From assembly GCA_036267355.1 (NCBI GenBank), contig DATAWG010000025.1, positions 1 through 64,000 of the forward strand: a DNA stretch of 64,000 bases, in the 5' to 3' direction. Below are positions 17,440-26,585 of this stretch, piece by piece. The notes beneath the pieces were generated by a model. The model was not told the DNA's origin. It saw only the letters and a list, made by a program, of their open reading frames with translations, and did not search any database. Source of the stretch: Pirellulales bacterium. Its GTDB lineage: Bacteria; Planctomycetota; Planctomycetia; Pirellulales; DATAWG01. The position numbers and the translations under genes were made by a program. Position 1 is the first letter of the stretch; every line of letters starts with the position of its first letter.

Positions 17440-20400
17440 CTAAAAGGTCGTACCGCCGACTTGGCCGCTCGTACCGCTTTGCGTTTGCTGTTGAACGCCG
17501 CTTTCGAAATTGAACGTTTGCACCGGTCCGATCGAGGAGAAGAGCGGCGTTGCCGTGATGCGCACATACCGGCGGTCGGCCGAGATGACGGCCGTGGCCG
17601 ACATGTTGGTTCCCGACGGCAGGGTCGTGATCACCGGCTGATAGCCGACGGCGCCTTGCATCGCGAACGGGAAGAATCCGGCCGCATTGACCCCGTTCGG
17701 CAGGTTGTTGAGCGGATTAGTGCTGCGGGAGACGGAAAACGATTGCTGGGCCGTGGGATCGTTGATCGCGGCCAATTTCTGAGTGATGTCCGTGTTTCCG
17801 ACGGCGGCAGCCACCTGTTGGTTGCCCGGGGCGGGACCAACGGCAGCCTGGGCCAGCACCGCCTGATTGAGGCCGGCCATTCCTTGGATTGCATTGGCCA
17901 CCTGAGCGTCGGCAATCGCCTCGTGCCGGCGACCCTCCTTCAGCGAGAACTCGACCATCGAATCGGTATCTCCGAGCGGAATTTGCTTCCGCATCAGCGT
18001 GGCATTCTTCGCGCCGAAGTGGGTATAAACTTCGACCGTCACTTTCCCGGCCGTCGGCTTGCCCCAAACTCGCCGCAGAAGCATGCGATATTTGCCGGGG
18101 AAACCTTGCGTGACAACGTATTCCTCGGACGTCCCTTCATCGGTGATCGAATCGCGATGCGAGCTCGATGTCAGAAGGATGCCGCCGGAGCTGGTGTGCG
18201 GATTGCGCAGCGAGCAGACCGTGCCGGCCGGCTCTTCGACGGCGAGATCCACTTCCGCATCGCCGTTCCATGTCACTCGCACAAGGCAGTCGCGAATGAT
18301 CGCCTCGTTGAGCGCGGCCGCGAAGCGGGTGGCTTGTTCCGTGCGTTTCTGATTGCGAAGCTCCTTGAGTGTAACAATCGCGGTGCGCCGGGCGAGGTTG
18401 ACGACGTCGGCCTTGTCGGCCGGCCAAGCCTGGCCCAAGACGCCCACGCAAGCCCATTGAATGCCGCCGACATCGCCGAGCCGAATCGCCACTTCCAAAC
18501 CGTGCATGTAGGGTTCGAATCGCGTCGGATCAATCGCGGCCACCTGCCGATAGAGCTTCAGCGCTCGCGTGTCGAATCCCATGCGGCTCATGTACGTGGC
18601 GATATACAGGACGTCCTCATTGGTGCGGGCCATCGCCACGGCCGACATTAGCGCCCGCTCGATTTCCGCACGCGGTTGATTGTCGGCTTGCATTGCCAAG
18701 GCGAGCACCTCATACATCCATGGCTGCCCCCAACCGTTGCGCAGGGCCCCGCGCACCAACGAAGCCACTTCGGCGAACTTCTGCTGGTTCATAAGCTGCC
18801 GAGCGGTCTCGCGCACGGCGGCTCCTTGATCGCGCAATTGGGCCGCGGCCTTCTGGCGGGTCGCCAGATCTTTGCTGTCGAGTTCCGGAACCGGCAAGCG
18901 AGCAAAATAACTATTCCAAGCCGCTTCGACATCCTTATCCGCGGGAGGATCGATCCTGGCCGCCTTGGCCGGTGCTGCGGGAACGGCTGTTCTGGGAACG
19001 GCTGCTGCGGGAACGGCTGCTCTGGGAACGGCTGCCGTGGCTGCAACGTTCGGAACCGCTGCACCGTTGTCGGGCACGTCGAAGGCGCCGCCGAGGCCGC
19101 CGCCGAAGCCGCCGGCACCCATGCCGCCGCCGTTGCCGAATCCGCCCATGCCCATACCGCCGCCGCCCATACCCATGCCCATCCCGCTGTTGATTCCACC
19201 GTTGCCGCCCAAGCCGCCGCCGGTTTGGAACGGATTGATGCCGGCATTGTTGTTGATCGGCAACACAAGGTCGGCCACGGGGTAGACTTTCGTCACGGTC
19301 TTGGTTTTGGCGACGTCGGCCGTCGTGATCAGCAGCACTTCGTGGTCGATGATGTAGGCCAAATCCTTTTCCGCCAGCAATAGCCGCAGCGCGGAACGAA
19401 GCGAGATTCCCTTGAGGCTCTTGGTGAAGGTCGTGTCGGGCGTAACGCCGGCATCATTCAACGCCTTGGCATCGAGCACGATATTGATCCCGTGCCGGCT
19501 GGAGAGCGAGTCGATAACGTCTTTGAGCGGAGTGTCGACAAAATCCATTTCTGTCGGCTCGTCGAGGGCCTTGAGAATCTTGGCCTCGGCGCTGCCCGGC
19601 TCTTTCAAGTCGACACTACGATATTTTTCGCGGGCCTTGGTCAGCTCGCGCCAAACATCGGCCGGCGGATAAACGATCGGCTGATCGTCGGGAAACGCGA
19701 TCGCCGACTGATCGACCAGATGCAATGTCGCCAGATATTCCTTCTCTTGCGTCTGGCGGTTGATCGTGTTGAGCGCGACGTAGGCCAAATAAAGCGAGTT
19801 GTCGTGCGTCGAGGCGGCGATCGTGTTGTCGGGGTTGTCGGCCGGAGCAGTGCGGGCGATTTCGGCCGCGGCATCGTCTTGCGCCTCGGCATATCGGCCC
19901 TCGGCAAGCAAGGCGTTCATCCGCTCGACGAGTTGCTTGAGTTTCTCTTGCCGGCGGCTGATCGCATCCTGCAGATTCATGTTTTCCTTGGCCGCCGCCT
20001 CGGCTCGCAATGCGGTCGCTTGCTGAGTTTGATTGATTTCCTGCCGATTGGCGGCTTGCAACAGCACGGCTTGAATGCGATCGACCAGTTGAGCTCGGGT
20101 GTCGGCCGGCAATTCCGGCGCGGTTTGTACGCGATCGAGCACCAATCGGAGTTCCTGGAGAACGCTGCCCGGATCGGTGGCCACCCGTGCCCGCGAAGTG
20201 TCCAATTCATGATTGACTTCCACCACCGTTTGCTGGATTTGCAGCTTGGTGGCCGCTTCGAAGTTTTGCAACAAATTGCCTTGATCGCTGCCCGGCGCGG
20301 GGCCTTGGCCGGCGTTGGGGCCAATCAAGTGCAGATCGCCCGCGGCGGGAGGCGGTTCGGGAGACGGCGGATTGCCTAATGTCTCGCCGCTTTGCATCGC

Positions 20401-21675
20401 CACTTGCCGCACATGGCCATCAAGCTGATCCCGCACGGCAAGCGCGCGAGCGTTGTTCGGATCGCGGCGAAGCGCTTCGGCGATCACTTGCCGGGCCGGT
20501 TCCTTATTGCCCGTGGCGGCAATCTGCGATCCGAGCCGGGCCAAATCCTGGGCGCCCAAGTGAATCAAACGCCGCGATTCCCACAAACCCTGGCTTCCCA
20601 AGGTCGGCAAGCGCTGACCGCCATCGGCCTGGGCGCCATCGACCAATTCAGCGATATAAGAATTGTCGGCGTCCGAAGCTTTTGGATCGACGGTCCAAGC
20701 GAAGTCGACCGTCTTGCCATTGGCGGTTTCGCCGGCCAGTTTGATCTGCTCACCCGGCGTGGCCGCGGCGAGCTTGCCGAGCACGATCGTATCGCGATCG
20801 GTTCGCAGCGGCGGGGTGTGCTTGGGAAAAATTTCGGCAATCGATTTCGGGAGCATCGTGCTGGTGGGCCAAACGACGGGCGCTTCAACCCAGCGCATCA
20901 GATATTGCCCCGCTTCTTTGCCCGTCATCTGGTCGGCATCGACCAGCAAATTGCCGCCGGTTTGGTTGGCCAGCGCCGCGAGCAACGCCGCGTCTAGCTG
21001 CCGCCCAACCGCATAGCTAATCATCGACACATGCGAAGCCATGAGTTGCTCGACGATCTTCGGATATTCGCTGACGGTGCGATTGGCCGCACTGCTGCCA
21101 TCGCCGAAATAGACGATTGAACGTTCGGCCGTCGATTTGCCGGCGAAGCTCGCGGCGGCCTTAGTGAGGGCAAGGCCCATGTCGGTCGCGCCGAGCGGCA
21201 CGCGTCGCCGCAATTGCGCCAACGCCGCATCCATCTCAGGGCCGTTTGCCGCGACAAAACCCTTGGTCAACGGAATCGGATTGAGATCGACGGCAAACAA
21301 TTGCACGCGATCGTTCGGTCCGGCCGAGTGGAGCAAAGTGTCCAGTGCATCAAGGGCCTTGTCGCGATACACGCCGGCTTGCCCGGCCGATGTGTCGAAC
21401 AAGATGACCATTTCGCGAGTGTCGGATGGAGCCGCAGTCACCGGCGGCAGACTCAGCGCGAAGTAGGTCGTGCCGCTCGGCGCTTTGTAGGTGTCGCAAC
21501 GGGTTGCCTCGGCTTCCGTTGGACTGGTGGTCGCGGTCGCACCGGCCACAACTGCCGGATTGGCCGCGAATGCGGCGCTCGCCGACAGACACGCCATCCC
21601 GGCTATCGCAGGCAAACCTACGGCGGGGACGGCCAACATCGCCAACGTCCAGAATGAATTCTTGGACTTGCACAT
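17440..21675 (-). CDS. Large secreted protein with VWA-like, secretin/TonB short N-terminal-like and TPR-like regions
   Basis: A 1411-residue protein beginning with a signal peptide (about residues 1-38, ending ASAAFA). A von Willebrand factor A-like domain (about 85-260) starts MVILFDTSAG. The normal MIDAS DxSxS is here DTSAG, so metal binding may be lost. A coiled/alpha-helical region follows. A secretin/TonB short N-terminal-like domain lies near 705-790 (DTPLKDVIDSLSSRHGINIV), and a glycine/methionine-rich stretch near 815-865. An Ala-Val-Pro repeat region near 880-905 is encoded by a roughly 30-base tandem repeat at about 18973-19040. Helical repeats and a DUF2135-like beta domain near 1130-1205 complete it. 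It probably acts at the cell envelope. The function is unknown. Confidence 0.75.
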   Translation of the reverse strand: MCKSKNSFWTLAMLAVPAVGLPAIAGMACLSASAAFAANPAVVAGATATTSPTEAEATRCDTYKAPSGTTYFALSLPPVTAAPSDTREMVILFDTSAGQAGVYRDKALDALDTLLHSAGPNDRVQLFAVDLNPIPLTKGFVAANGPEMDAALAQLRRRVPLGATDMGLALTKAAASFAGKSTAERSIVYFGDGSSAANRTVSEYPKIVEQLMASHVSMISYAVGRQLDAALLAALANQTGGNLLVDADQMTGKEAGQYLMRWVEAPVVWPTSTMLPKSIAEIFPKHTPPLRTDRDTIVLGKLAAATPGEQIKLAGETANGKTVDFAWTVDPKASDADNSYIAELVDGAQADGGQRLPTLGSQGLWESRRLIHLGAQDLARLGSQIAATGNKEPARQVIAEALRRDPNNARALAVRDQLDGHVRQVAMQSGETLGNPPSPEPPPAAGDLHLIGPNAGQGPAPGSDQGNLLQNFEAATKLQIQQTVVEVNHELDTSRARVATDPGSVLQELRLVLDRVQTAPELPADTRAQLVDRIQAVLLQAANRQEINQTQQATALRAEAAAKENMNLQDAISRRQEKLKQLVERMNALLAEGRYAEAQDDAAAEIARTAPADNPDNTIAASTHDNSLYLAYVALNTINRQTQEKEYLATLHLVDQSAIAFPDDQPIVYPPADVWRELTKAREKYRSVDLKEPGSAEAKILKALDEPTEMDFVDTPLKDVIDSLSSRHGINIVLDAKALNDAGVTPDTTFTKSLKGISLRSALRLLLAEKDLAYIIDHEVLLITTADVAKTKTVTKVYPVADLVLPINNNAGINPFQTGGGLGGNGGINSGMGMGMGGGGMGMGGFGNGGGMGAGGFGGGLGGAFDVPDNGAAVPNVAATAAVPRAAVPAAAVPRTAVPAAPAKAARIDPPADKDVEAAWNSYFARLPVPELDSKDLATRQKAAAQLRDQGAAVRETARQLMNQQKFAEVASLVRGALRNGWGQPWMYEVLALAMQADNQPRAEIERALMSAVAMARTNEDVLYIATYMSRMGFDTRALKLYRQVAAIDPTRFEPYMHGLEVAIRLGDVGGIQWACVGVLGQAWPADKADVVNLARRTAIVTLKELRNQKRTEQATRFAAALNEAIIRDCLVRVTWNGDAEVDLAVEEPAGTVCSLRNPHTSSGGILLTSSSHRDSITDEGTSEEYVVTQGFPGKYRMLLRRVWGKPTAGKVTVEVYTHFGAKNATLMRKQIPLGDTDSMVEFSLKEGRRHEAIADAQVANAIQGMAGLNQAVLAQAAVGPAPGNQQVAAAVGNTDITQKLAAINDPTAQQSFSVSRSTNPLNNLPNGVNAAGFFPFAMQGAVGYQPVITTLPSGTNMSATAVISADRRYVRITATPLFSSIGPVQTFNFESGVQQQTQSGTSGQVGGTTF

Positions 21676-21806
21676 GACTGCACGCTCCTATCTAGGGCGA
21701 ACGACAACGTGGTAGCGCGACGTGTTCCGCAGGCGCCGCGCTCTCAACGAAGATGAGTTAGTGACTAGGGCCAAACCGTTGTGAATCGTGCGATCAACGA
21801 GCCGCC

Positions 21807-21858
21807 GGGGACTGTTCCCATTTTGCGGAGTGTTCGGAGCAAAACGGGGACCGTCCCC
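21807..21858. repeat. Family G palindrome (GGGGAC...GTCCCC)
   Basis: Arms 21807-21826 (GGGGACTGTTCCCATTTTGC) and 21839-21858 (GCAAAACGGGGACCGTCCCC) are inverted copies with about three mismatches and a 12-base loop. It lies about 130-180 bases upstream of the large VWA-like gene. Only one copy is seen in the window. Confidence 0.7.
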
Positions 21859-22724
21859 CTTCTCGCCACGCCAAACTCGATCAACCAATAGCGGGCACAA
21901 TCAAATCTGCCGGTGAACACCGCCGATCGGCGGACGAGCGGCAAATCGCGAGCCGTCTGCCGATAGGAATTAGTTTATTCCCAACGCAAGCGTTATGCTA
22001 CAAAAATCTAAAGATTTCACGCCGGCGAGCGGTCAAATCAGTCAAACCCGCGGCGGCAGGGCAGCTCCGGCCGACGGCGCTGGCCAGGTTGCAGACGGGC
22101 AAACGGGACCACCGAAAGGCATGGGCCGAATTGTAGCTAGAAGGCGAGATTCTGTCGTCGGAAGCTCGTTGGAATCCGCCCCCTTGATGCCGCGATCGAT
22201 TTCCAGACCGGGGGGTAGCGGGTTTGGGGGCCAGCTCGCCAGCGTCGAGCGGCGAAAACCGATCTCTGGCCCCTCAAAAAACCGCCCTTGACCGGTCGCA
22301 GGGATTTCCATATTCTCCCGCCACGAATTGCGTCATGGAGCAGGGCAAACCGCTTCCGGCGCAGATGCGAAACACGAGCGTCCACACGGTGGATGGGCCT
22401 GCATGGGGAACTGCTTCAGGCGGTTCCTGCGGCCCGCCGAAGCACTGTCGGCGGCAAGGATGCGTGCCGCAGGCTTCGAATATTAGAGGCAGGGGGCAAA
22501 AGCAGCACGGGGAGCCACGGGAACAGAGAAGCGACTCGGCAGGGTGCGATTTCCTGCCGCTCGACATTCTTCCTTCCGCTCGCCGCATGAGATCAGTTCC
22601 AAAGACCTTTTCTTGAGGGCGACCGGCAAGCTTCGCGGACCGAACGCAATCGATGGTTCGCGCGACAATTCAACGAGCGTCCAATCGCTCCCGGAAACGG
22701 ATGGTGTCCTTTGCCCCCCTGGGA

Positions 22725-22748
22725 CCCGGCCTTTCCGGGGGCCTTTTT
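22725..22748 (+). terminator. Candidate intrinsic terminator in the 1.2 kb gap
   Basis: A short inverted repeat (CCCGG, CCTTT, CCGGG) is followed by GGCC and a run of seven T residues. This is the form of a Rho-independent terminator on the plus strand. No convincing plus-strand gene precedes it, so it may end an unannotated RNA or be fortuitous. Confidence 0.4.
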
Positions 22749-22888
22749 TTGCGCTCTCGGGGCTCATTATCCTTCTTGATCGTGGATGATTTCTCTTCCG
22801 ATGCGCCTGTGAATCGCGAGTTGACCACTAATGCTGCGGGTTCGCTATGCGGCAGCGTGTCATCACGCGCGGCTTCGCCGCCTGGCAA

Positions 22889-22936
22889 CAGCGATGATCC
22901 TTCAGCGATGATCCTTCAGCGACGATCTTTCAGCGG
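22889..22936. repeat. 14-base tandem repeat across the stop codon of the beta-propeller gene
   Basis: Three consecutive units of CAGCGATGATCCTT (the third diverged to CAGCGACGATCTTT) plus a partial fourth. The stop codon of the minus-strand gene (22916-22918) lies inside the array. The period of 14 is not a multiple of three, so gain or loss of a unit could alter the C terminus. Confidence 0.8.
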
Positions 22937-24172
22937 CGAAAAGATGTCGGCCAGCGGCACGCGAATGAAGCGTGGGCGGTAGATGCTCGCGTCGCCGACC
23001 ATGGCTGCGAAATCCGTCGAGTTCACCAGATAGGTGATCAGCAAAGCGTCGCGGCCCGACAAGCAAAAGTGCCCCTTGGCTGCATATTCGAAATACACGC
23101 GGTTGCGCTCCAACTCGGGCACCGAATAAACCGCCTTCCGTTCGCTCCACGGTCCTTCCGGCCGATCGGCCGTGCGCGCGAAGATCTTTCGGCCCAAGGG
23201 CGATTCGCTATACACCATGATCCAAGCTGGTCGCTGGCCGGGCGAAGATTCTTTTCCGCTGGGCAATCGCTCGACCGACAGCTCCGGGGCAACGCCTTCG
23301 GCCACGGGTGCCGCGTCGGCTGCGGCGGCCGACCATTTTCCGCCGCCGGCGTAGAATTGCCACGCGTCGAACTGCGAGGGCGCATCGATTTTCGCGCGGG
23401 CCAAAAGCAATTGCCGATTGAGTGGCGAATCGATCCGCACGCCGTAGATATAGAACCATCCGCCGCTCGCGCTTTCACCGTTCGGTTGGTTGAGGCACGC
23501 CGCCACGCCCCAGCTTATTTCCCGCTTACGGAGCTTTTGGTTTGCGGCAGCCTGCCCCTCGTCGGCCGCGACGGCGAAGGGAATATCGAATTGCCGCACT
23601 TGCCATTTCTCGACCGGGTCGGCAATGTTGTCGACCGTCGCCATCGTGCTGCCGAGGCTTTTGAATCCCCAGATTCCGCCCTTGCCTTCCTGTTTGCCGA
23701 TGTGAAACAGAAAGATCACGAGCCGCGGCCGACCTCCCGGCCCGGGCACGACGCATCCGCCGCCGGCGGGCCAGTACCAGCCATTTGGTTTTTTCTTGTC
23801 TGCGGGCGGAGCGATCCAAGCCTTGAGATCTTTCATCCCGCCTTGCCAGTAGAAGCGGATATCGGCTTTCGCTCCCGGCTGCTCGGCTTGGATCGCGATC
23901 GCATTGTTGACCATCCGCGACCCGCTGGCATGCCGGCCGTGGGCAACAGTTCCGATCCAGCTATCGCCGAATAGCCATAGCACCCGGCCGTCGCCTAGAT
24001 CGACGGTGCCGGCGACATCGCCGCCGGTCCAGCCGCTGGCGCGCGTGAATGCCGCATCCCAAGCGGCATCGGGCGTCGCCGGAAACCGATTGTCGTCGGC
24101 CGCCAACGAGGCGGTAGCGACCGAGATTGCCAGCGCTGTTGCCAACAGCATGATGATGCGATTCGGGCTCAA
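22916..24172 (-). CDS. Secreted beta-propeller-like protein (DUF4185/DUF5005-like)
   Basis: A 418-residue protein with a signal peptide (about 1-25, ending TASLAA). The body has repeated aromatic/aspartate-rich blades such as GRVLWLFGDSWIG, WYWPAGGGCVVPG, GGWFYIYGVR, WIMVYSESPLG and DALLITYLVN. This pattern resembles five-bladed propeller proteins related to glycosidases (DUF4185/DUF5005 type), suggesting extracellular polysaccharide binding or cleavage. No catalytic residue can be assigned, and the family name is tentative. It stands alone on the minus strand between two gaps. Confidence 0.55.
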   Translation of the reverse strand: MSPNRIIMLLATALAISVATASLAADDNRFPATPDAAWDAAFTRASGWTGGDVAGTVDLGDGRVLWLFGDSWIGTVAHGRHASGSRMVNNAIAIQAEQPGAKADIRFYWQGGMKDLKAWIAPPADKKKPNGWYWPAGGGCVVPGPGGRPRLVIFLFHIGKQEGKGGIWGFKSLGSTMATVDNIADPVEKWQVRQFDIPFAVAADEGQAAANQKLRKREISWGVAACLNQPNGESASGGWFYIYGVRIDSPLNRQLLLARAKIDAPSQFDAWQFYAGGGKWSAAAADAAPVAEGVAPELSVERLPSGKESSPGQRPAWIMVYSESPLGRKIFARTADRPEGPWSERKAVYSVPELERNRVYFEYAAKGHFCLSGRDALLITYLVNSTDFAAMVGDASIYRPRFIRVPLADIFSPLKDRR

Positions 24173-24429
24173 CGTGCGAATCTCGGGGCGTCTCGTTATC
24201 CGTTAGCTTCCAAGCCGGATTATAGCATCGCCCACGCCGCGCGATTCGCGGCTAGCCGCACCGAGCCGCCTGGCGATCGGGGGGCGTTTGACCTTGACCG
24301 GGCCGGGGCTTTGCGGTTGAATTCGCCCCCTTGAAATGGCAGTCGCATGCCGCTGGCAAACCATCGCTGCCGGCGCTGGCGAAGCGATCGGTGGAATAAA
24401 CGGCTTTACCGCTCCTTGGAGGCATCCGA

Positions 24430-25194
24430 ATGGCGACGATCAATGCCCAAAGCGTCCGCACCTACGTTCTCGAGCATCTGTTGGAATCGCTCGAGCGAAC
24501 GCCATCGCACGACGAGCCGTTTTCGCATTTCTACGTGGAAAACGTGTTTCCCGACGATGTCTACGTCCAGATGATGGACGACTTTCCGGCCCCCGATCGC
24601 TACAAACCGCTCGATGCCAGCAAATATCACAACGACAAGGGGATCAGCACCCGCGACGTGTTTTCGTTCACGCCGGAAAATCTGGCCGACTTGCCGCTGC
24701 ACAAGCGCGAACTGTGGAGCGCCGTCGCCGACGCCATGCACGCCCCCGAAGTGAAGCAGGTCGTGTTCCGCAAGCTGGCCACCGATCTCTCGGCCCGCTT
24801 TGGCATGCCCAAGAACGAAGTGGAAAACATCACGTCGTACAGCAAACCGTCGCTGTTCCGCGATCTCGACGGTTATGAAATCGCCCCGCATCCGGATGGC
24901 CGGGCAAAAATCGTCACGATGCAACTCTACTTGCCGCGCGACCGCAGCCAACTGGAGCTCGGCACGGCCCTCTATCGCCGCCGCTTCCATTCGCCGGCCG
25001 GTGTGTATTCCTGGCACGGCCGATTCGAGAAGGTGAAGCAATTCGTGTTCGCCCCGAACACCGGCTACGCGTTCGCCGTGTCGAATTCATGGAGCAAGAA
25101 AAGCTGGCACGGCCGCGAATCTCTCCCCGCCGGCTGCGGCGCCCGCAACACGCTGTTGAATATCTTCTTCGCGAGCAATGACCGCACGTACTAG
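24430..25194 (+). CDS. 2-oxoglutarate/Fe(II)-dependent oxygenase-like protein
   Basis: A 254-residue protein with a prolyl-4-hydroxylase-like double-stranded beta-helix. The iron site is suggested by H154 and D156 in IAPHPDGRAK and by H227 in SWHGRE. The 2-oxoglutarate-binding arginine is probably R239 in ARNTLLNIFF. Related proteins often hydroxylate amino acids, peptides or small molecules; the substrate is unknown here. It starts with ATG, preceded by GGAGGC about six bases away, a plausible ribosome-binding site. It is monocistronic, flanked by genes on the other strand. Confidence 0.7.
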   Translation: MATINAQSVRTYVLEHLLESLERTPSHDEPFSHFYVENVFPDDVYVQMMDDFPAPDRYKPLDASKYHNDKGISTRDVFSFTPENLADLPLHKRELWSAVADAMHAPEVKQVVFRKLATDLSARFGMPKNEVENITSYSKPSLFRDLDGYEIAPHPDGRAKIVTMQLYLPRDRSQLELGTALYRRRFHSPAGVYSWHGRFEKVKQFVFAPNTGYAFAVSNSWSKKSWHGRESLPAGCGARNTLLNIFFASNDRTY

Positions 25195-25198
25195 CGAA

Positions 25199-25245
25199 GC
25201 GGGGGCCAGAGGCCATAGGTCAGAGGTCGGGGGGGCCACGGGCCA
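25199..25245. repeat. Family F GGGGCCAGAGGCC repeat
   Basis: This G-rich stretch directly after the oxygenase stop repeats the words GGGGGCCAGAGGCC, AGGTCAGAGGTC and GGGGCCACGGGCCAG. The same vocabulary appears, with its complement, at 41630-41752. It resembles a dispersed intergenic repeat. No gene is seen in the rest of the gap to 25363. Confidence 0.5.
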
Positions 25246-25363
25246 GCATACGCGGCGGATGATCGGTGCGGCGCGGCCGCTCGCTTGTGGTTTCGCGCGT
25301 CGTGCTTCCGGCTGCCGTGCTTGCCACCCACTGTGCCGGTCCTCGCGTAAGCGGCGCAGCCTG

Positions 25364-26464
25364 CTAGGGAGAAACATCGCTTCGGACGACCACCGCGTCG
25401 TTGATGTGGCAGCCGGCGGCGGCTTTGCCTTCGTCGTTGGTGAAGATATCGTCGGTCGAGCCAATCAGCCGGCACGATTTCAAGAACACGACCTGCCCGT
25501 CTTCCAAGAGCACATTGTGGCCGTTGCCGGCGTGGTTCGGGCTGGAAGCACAATCTTCCGACGGCATATCAGCCACGAGGGCGAACGAATCGCGATAGAG
25601 ATTTCGCGTCGGCCGATAGACGCCCGATTCCCGATAGCCGAGCGCGTAGCCATAGCTGCCGCCCATTTGGCGGCGGAGTTGAACCATTTCGTCGGGGGTG
25701 GCCGCCTCAAGCTCCGCGAGTGTCGGAATCCGCAGCGACGGATCGTCGGCAATCGCCGACGCCGGGCAGACGAAAACGCGGGGATCGGTTACGTAGCCGG
25801 CTCCTAAAAGCGTGGGAGCATAAATCCCGCCGGCCGCGAGTGTCCCGCTTTCGGCCACGCGCGGGAAAAAGCCATTTTGATGTTCGCTGTATTGAGTCAA
25901 TGCCACGCCGATCTCACGCTGATTGTTGGCGCACGCGGTGATGCGGGCCTTCGAGAGACTGGCGTTAACCATCGGCAAAACCAATGTCGCCAGCGCCAAG
26001 CATACGGATAAAGCCACGGCGAAATCAACGAAACGCCAGGCCGCGGCACCCGATGCAAGCGGCTCGCGGGCACCATTGCTTCGGCGTGCGACGCTGCGGC
26101 GGGAAGCCCGCCCGCGCCAACTCGGGCCGCTTGCCAATTCAACGCGCGGCGATTCCGCGCTCTCGATGAGGTCGCGTTGCTGAGCGATGAACTGCAAGGT
26201 CCGATCGGCCAGGCCCGGCGATGGGCTGTCCCACTCGGCGGTTTCGAAATCGGCGGAGATGGGATCGGGGATGTGTTGCGGATCATCAAGATCGGTGCAG
26301 CCGAAATCGGCGTTTTGAATCTCTTCCAACTGGCGGCGAACGCGGCGCAGCTCATTTCGCAGCGAAGGATCCTGCCCCAGCGCTTGCTCGACGGCGTGCC
26401 GCTCGTCGGGCTCCAGAGCGCCGGCGAGATAGCCCAATAGATCGGGTTGGTTCGGATCGATCAT
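25364..26464 (-). CDS. Anti-sigma factor-like membrane protein with DUF1559/pilin-like C-terminal region
   Basis: A 366-residue protein. Its cytoplasmic N terminus (about 1-55, DLLGYLAGALEPDERHAVEQ) resembles planctomycete anti-sigma factors. One transmembrane helix lies near residues 145-167. The exterior part begins ITACANNQREIGVALTQYSE and ends NHAGNGHNVLLEDGQVVFL, the form of DUF1559/type II pseudopilin-like proteins. The ATG at 26464 has GGTGGAGG about 12 bases upstream. In-frame codons extend to 26539. It lies just downstream of an ECF sigma gene, so it probably restrains that sigma factor and senses an envelope signal. The fusion is unusual. Confidence 0.75.
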   Translation of the reverse strand: MIDPNQPDLLGYLAGALEPDERHAVEQALGQDPSLRNELRRVRRQLEEIQNADFGCTDLDDPQHIPDPISADFETAEWDSPSPGLADRTLQFIAQQRDLIESAESPRVELASGPSWRGRASRRSVARRSNGAREPLASGAAAWRFVDFAVALSVCLALATLVLPMVNASLSKARITACANNQREIGVALTQYSEHQNGFFPRVAESGTLAAGGIYAPTLLGAGYVTDPRVFVCPASAIADDPSLRIPTLAELEAATPDEMVQLRRQMGGSYGYALGYRESGVYRPTRNLYRDSFALVADMPSEDCASSPNHAGNGHNVLLEDGQVVFLKSCRLIGSTDDIFTNDEGKAAAGCHINDAVVVRSDVSP

Positions 26465-26585
26465 TTTCGAGAACCGCCTCCACCGCCACATCGCAAATCT
26501 CCGGCCGACGCGACCCGATTCACATGGCATGTCTTTCACGCCGCCAGCCTCGCGAACGCTTCGGGCTCGTGGTTCGCCGTTGCGG

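Larger units (their letters stand above)
21676..22915. other. 1.2 kb gap without a convincing gene
   Basis: Between the VWA-like gene and the beta-propeller gene, both on the minus strand, the short open frames on either strand share no recognisable motif. Positions 21676-21800 should hold the promoter and leader of the VWA-like gene. Also seen are a family G palindrome (21807-21858), a run of G+C-rich hairpins around 22190-22470, a terminator-like structure near 22725-22748 and a 14-base tandem repeat at the right edge. I checked for tmRNA, RNase P RNA, SRP RNA and tRNA hallmarks and found none. A structured noncoding RNA on the plus strand ending at the terminator-like hairpin is possible but unproven. 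Confidence 0.6.
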
